DNA of 8,502 nt from an uncultured Pseudomonadota bacterium (GTDB lineage Bacteria; Myxococcota; UBA796): positions 1 through 8,502 of the forward strand of contig CAJWHX010000127.1 in the NCBI GenBank assembly GCA_913040875.1. Reading direction: 5' to 3'. Shown here in pieces: positions 6,091 through 8,502 of this stretch. Position numbers and translations under genes: made by a program. Numbering within the stretch: the first letter of the stretch is position 1; every line of letters starts with the position of its first letter. The notes under the pieces were generated by a model. The model ran no database searches. It worked only from the letters and a program-made list of their open reading frames with translations, and had not been told where the DNA came from.

Positions 6091-7125
6091 ATGTTGTTTT
6101 CACTGTTGATGGCCTGTTGGATGGATTCTTCGACTCTTCCAGCACTCAATATCAATGTCATCAATTTCACGAATGAATATTTAGAAGCTGATGTTGAAGT
6201 ACGAATCTACGACAGTCCCCTACTGTGCCCAGACGGATTGCCAGCCTCTTTTTTCCTCGTGCTCCCGAAATCAGGTGACCCAGTACCGGTATCTGTAATC
6301 TTTCACAGTGGTGCAATGGCATACAGTGACTACGTCGAAGACCCTGCCACATTTCGTGCAAGTGGACGACTGCTCAGCGAATGGGGATCGTCGCGAGTCT
6401 GGGAAACACTAAATTTATCTCGCAAAACTCTAGATACAGCCGTAACCGATCTTGGGTATTTACCCACCGCACTGGCAAATGCTGGTGTTGCCCAGATCTA
6501 TCCAACAAATTGCTGGGGAGACTTGTGGCACAATGGTGCAGAGATTCAAGTCAACGATGCCGAACAAGAAGGCTTCACGCGCCAAGGACTCGACATGGCG
6601 CAGTTCTCTGTGGACATCCTCAGCAGTGTCGAACTGGCCGAATCCACAGGATTTTCTGACGTACAAGACAAACTAGACCCTTCGAACATCAGCATGATCG
6701 GACTGGGAACTGGTGGTCAGGCAATCTATGAACTTCTCGCACAAGGGTATACCGCCGATGCTGTTGTTTTTGACAGCTCACCCGCTGACTTTACACCCTA
6801 CTTGGATGGAGACTTTGCGTCGGAACAGGAAGCGTTGAACCGCATTTTTGGATCCCTCGACTTAACTGCCGCCAGTCTGAATCTCGAGACGCTACCCAAT
6901 CAGTCTGGTTGGATCTGGTCCAATGGAGATTCTCAACATCCAATCGAAGCATTGGAACTTGGCGCTCAAAGTGTCGACACGCTAGATGGCTCTTGGGTTG
7001 AAGACCAAAATGCAGTTGGGCACGTCTTCAGCAATCAAGATTATACATTGGCTACTCGAGTCACTCAATATATTTTGACTGGAGACAGTACAGCCGCCGA
7101 TCCCGTGGACACTGGCGTCGAATAA
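6091..7125 (+). CDS. Lipoprotein with alpha/beta-hydrolase fold, nucleophile apparently lost
   Basis: The 344-aa product begins MLFSLLMAC, a very short signal with lipobox L6-M7-A8-C9 and no Lys or Arg, so lipidation is likely but atypical. The start at 6091 is set by GGAG at 6081-6084, six bases upstream; an in-frame TTG at 6079 would overlap that site. The body reads as an alpha/beta-hydrolase: PVPVSVIFHSGAMAY (64-78) fits the strand and oxyanion-loop region, SMIGLGTGGQAIYELLAQG (201-219) sits where the nucleophile elbow G-x-S-x-G should be, VVFDSSPADF follows, and WSNGD (276-280) and GHVFSNQDY (310-318) could supply the acid (Asp280) and His311. The elbow is G204-L-G206-T-G208, with Gly in place of the catalytic Ser. 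It may be a binding protein or use Thr207 or another residue. The C terminus ends DPVDTGVE. It is transcribed divergently from the 669-aa protein gene; the MBOAT gene follows after 160 bp. Confidence 0.75.
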   Translation: MLFSLLMACWMDSSTLPALNINVINFTNEYLEADVEVRIYDSPLLCPDGLPASFFLVLPKSGDPVPVSVIFHSGAMAYSDYVEDPATFRASGRLLSEWGSSRVWETLNLSRKTLDTAVTDLGYLPTALANAGVAQIYPTNCWGDLWHNGAEIQVNDAEQEGFTRQGLDMAQFSVDILSSVELAESTGFSDVQDKLDPSNISMIGLGTGGQAIYELLAQGYTADAVVFDSSPADFTPYLDGDFASEQEALNRIFGSLDLTAASLNLETLPNQSGWIWSNGDSQHPIEALELGAQSVDTLDGSWVEDQNAVGHVFSNQDYTLATRVTQYILTGDSTAADPVDTGVE

Positions 7126-7159
7126 TTATTTACCCCGTACAGCCAATCATTCATTCAGA

Positions 7160-7187
7160 TTGTTCGTATATGGGACGTTGATATGAT
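7160..7187 (+). promoter_or_regulatory. Weak candidate promoter upstream of the MBOAT gene
   Basis: TTGTTC (7160-7165) and TATGAT (7182-7187) are 16 bp apart. The -10 matches five of six but the -35 only three of six. It lies within the 160-bp gap after the hydrolase-fold gene, whose 3' side shows no convincing terminator, so the MBOAT gene could equally be read through from 6036-6066. The -10 sits inside the first copy of the tandem repeat at 7180-7207. Confidence 0.3.
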
Positions 7188-7207
7188 TGCCGTGATATGA
7201 TTACCGG
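7180..7207. repeat. Tandem repeat, 2 x 14 bp, upstream of the MBOAT gene
   Basis: GATATGATTGCCGT (7180-7193) is followed at once by GATATGATTACCGG (7194-7207), with 12 of 14 bases the same. A 14-bp period is more than one helical turn. Each copy contains TATGAT, so the repeat could duplicate a -10 element or form a two-site operator. There is no other copy that I saw in the window. Confidence 0.55.
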
Positions 7208-7285
7208 TTTCAAATCGGTTATTCACCACGTTGTTCGCTGTGTATTGTCTCCGCGACAGTTGCTCCAAGTCCATGGACTGCCCGT

Positions 7286-8502
7286 ATGAATTTTGTACAA
7301 TTTGAATTTCCCATCTTCTTCTTGTTGGTGTTCGCCCTTTTTTGGACACTGAAAAGACGCTCTTGGCAAAATATTTTGCTGGTCGGATGCTCGGCTATTT
7401 TTTACGGCTGGGTACATCCTTGGTTCTTGTTCCTTCTCTATGGGTCTGCCATCCTAGATTTCAACATGGGCAAGCGGATGATCGACGATGCGGAGAATAA
7501 AAAGCGATATCTCTGGATCTCGATGATTGGAAATGTTGGGATGCTGGGCTATTTCAAATATTGCAATTTCTTCATCGACAACTTCAATGCCATTTTCAGC
7601 ACAATGGGACTCGGAGCATCCCTCCAAAATCTCAACATATTTCTGCCGGTTGGAATCTCCTTCTACACCTTTCAGACAATGTCCTACACCATAGACATTT
7701 ATAAAGGTGAACTGAAACCCCGAAACAACTTCATCGACTATTTGGCATTCATATCCTTCTTTCCACAGTTGGTTGCGGGTCCGGTTGAACGCGCCGCGAC
7801 TCTCTTGCCACAGATGGAAACCGACAAGGTGTTTAAGTGGAGTCAGTTTCGTTCTGGAATGCAACTCGCTCTCTGGGGCGCCTTTAAGAAGGTTTGGGTG
7901 GCCGATATGGTTGCCATGTACGTCGATCGGATTTTCCTGTTGGAAGAGCCATCAGCCGCAATGATTTGGGCTGCGACGCTTGGTTTTACCGTACAAATTT
8001 TAGCTGACTTCTCAGGATACACCGATATCGCTCGCGGTACTGCTCGAATGCTCGGTTTTGAACTGATGCTGAACTTTGATCACCCCTATCTAGCCAAAAA
8101 CCCTTCGGAATTTTGGCGACGATGGCACATCTCCTTCTCTACGTGGATTCGAGACTATCTCTACATTCCACTGGGAGGATCTCGAGGTGGTGAATCCACT
8201 CGGTTGAAGGCCTCTTATGGAGCGATGTTAATATCCGGTCTGTGGCACGGAGCGTCGTGGTCTTTTGTGCTGTGGGGTGCTTATCACGCAACACTTCTTG
8301 CTGGATACAGGCACATCGGAAAATGGATCCCAAGGGAGATTCGAAAGGCCAGCTGGATGGCTCCCTTCTCCGTCTCGCTGATGTTTGCGTTTACCGTTGC
8401 CGGTTGGATGATCTTTCGAGAAACCAGTATTGAACGAATTGGGTACTACCTGACGTTGCCTTTGTTTGAAGGCACACCAGAACAATGGCTCGCAGCCAGC
8501 CT
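7286..8502 (+). CDS. MBOAT-family O-acyltransferase (AlgI/DltB type), 3' partial
   Basis: The reading frame is open from ATG 7286 to the window edge, giving 405 residues and no stop. The family usually has about 460-520, so roughly the last fifth is missing. Signatures are clear: the N terminus MNFVQFEFPIFFLLVFALFW, then WQNILLVGCSAIFYGW; LPVGISFYTFQTMSYTID (120-137); FFPQLVAGPVER (158-169); ADFSGYTDIARG (240-251); FWRRWHISFSTWIRDYLYIP (276-295); and GLWHGASWSFVLWG (318-331), where His321 is the expected catalytic histidine. Many membrane spans are present. AlgI/DltB-type MBOATs move acyl groups to extracytoplasmic polysaccharide or other envelope polymers, usually with an SGNH/AlgJ/AlgX-like partner encoded nearby; such a partner is not in view and would be expected downstream. 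The substrate cannot be assigned. No good Shine-Dalgarno sequence precedes the ATG, and no other ATG, GTG or TTG is in frame before the upstream stop at 7193. Confidence 0.92.
   Translation, partial: MNFVQFEFPIFFLLVFALFWTLKRRSWQNILLVGCSAIFYGWVHPWFLFLLYGSAILDFNMGKRMIDDAENKKRYLWISMIGNVGMLGYFKYCNFFIDNFNAIFSTMGLGASLQNLNIFLPVGISFYTFQTMSYTIDIYKGELKPRNNFIDYLAFISFFPQLVAGPVERAATLLPQMETDKVFKWSQFRSGMQLALWGAFKKVWVADMVAMYVDRIFLLEEPSAAMIWAATLGFTVQILADFSGYTDIARGTARMLGFELMLNFDHPYLAKNPSEFWRRWHISFSTWIRDYLYIPLGGSRGGESTRLKASYGAMLISGLWHGASWSFVLWGAYHATLLAGYRHIGKWIPREIRKASWMAPFSVSLMFAFTVAGWMIFRETSIERIGYYLTLPLFEGTPEQWLAAS

Noticed and set aside
7273..7305. Ten-codon ORF overlapping the MBOAT start
   Set aside because: ATG 7273 opens only MDCPYEFCTI in another frame, with no ribosome site; likely chance.
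1..8502. A complete defence, competence or mobile genetic system
   Set aside because: Only single suggestive parts are present (HEPN-like motif, ComF); no nuclease partner, integrase, transposase, toxin-antitoxin pair or other competence gene is visible.

Overview
The window looks like chromosomal DNA of a Gram-negative bacterium, most plausibly from the Myxococcota or another former deltaproteobacterial lineage with moderate GC. This rests on gene style only: two short-signal lipoproteins (one with a PKD/Ig-like repeat, one ending in an Asp/Thr/Gly tail), a DivIVA-family protein, a PEGA plus FGE-sulfatase multidomain membrane protein, and a sigma-like helix-turn-helix protein with a Pro-rich linker and one membrane span. 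No marker gene fixes the taxonomy. I see no tRNA, rRNA, CRISPR array, transposase or phage gene.

Layout. Positions 1-5967 are read from the minus strand. In transcription order they hold: a 669-aa HEPN-like/TM/PEGA/FGE-like protein (5967-3958); a ComF-type phosphoribosyltransferase (3890-3210); a 157-bp AT-rich gap; a 496-aa HTH-TM protein (3052-1562); a DivIVA-like coiled-coil protein starting one base after it (1560-1099); a small SCP2-fold protein (986-678); a 141-bp nested inverted-repeat element (681-541); an intrinsic terminator (527-497); and a short lipoprotein (376-20). From 5968 to 6090 there is a compact divergent promoter region. Plus-strand genes follow: a lipoprotein with an alpha/beta-hydrolase fold whose nucleophile appears to be missing (6091-7125), and an MBOAT/AlgI-type membrane O-acyltransferase (7286-8502) that runs off the window.

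How the genes may work together. Two of the largest proteins share one plan: a cytoplasmic N-terminal module (HEPN-like RX4H in one, sigma region-4-like HTH in the other), one membrane span, and an extracytoplasmic C-terminal domain. They look like membrane-spanning sensors or regulators. The HTH protein is almost certainly translationally coupled to the DivIVA-like protein, which suggests a link to a cell-pole, division or envelope process. The lipoproteins and the MBOAT enzyme also point to the envelope. The most interesting leads are the HEPN-like/FGE-like protein, the HTH-TM/DivIVA pair and the 141-bp palindromic element. I do not see a complete recognisable defence or mobile system.
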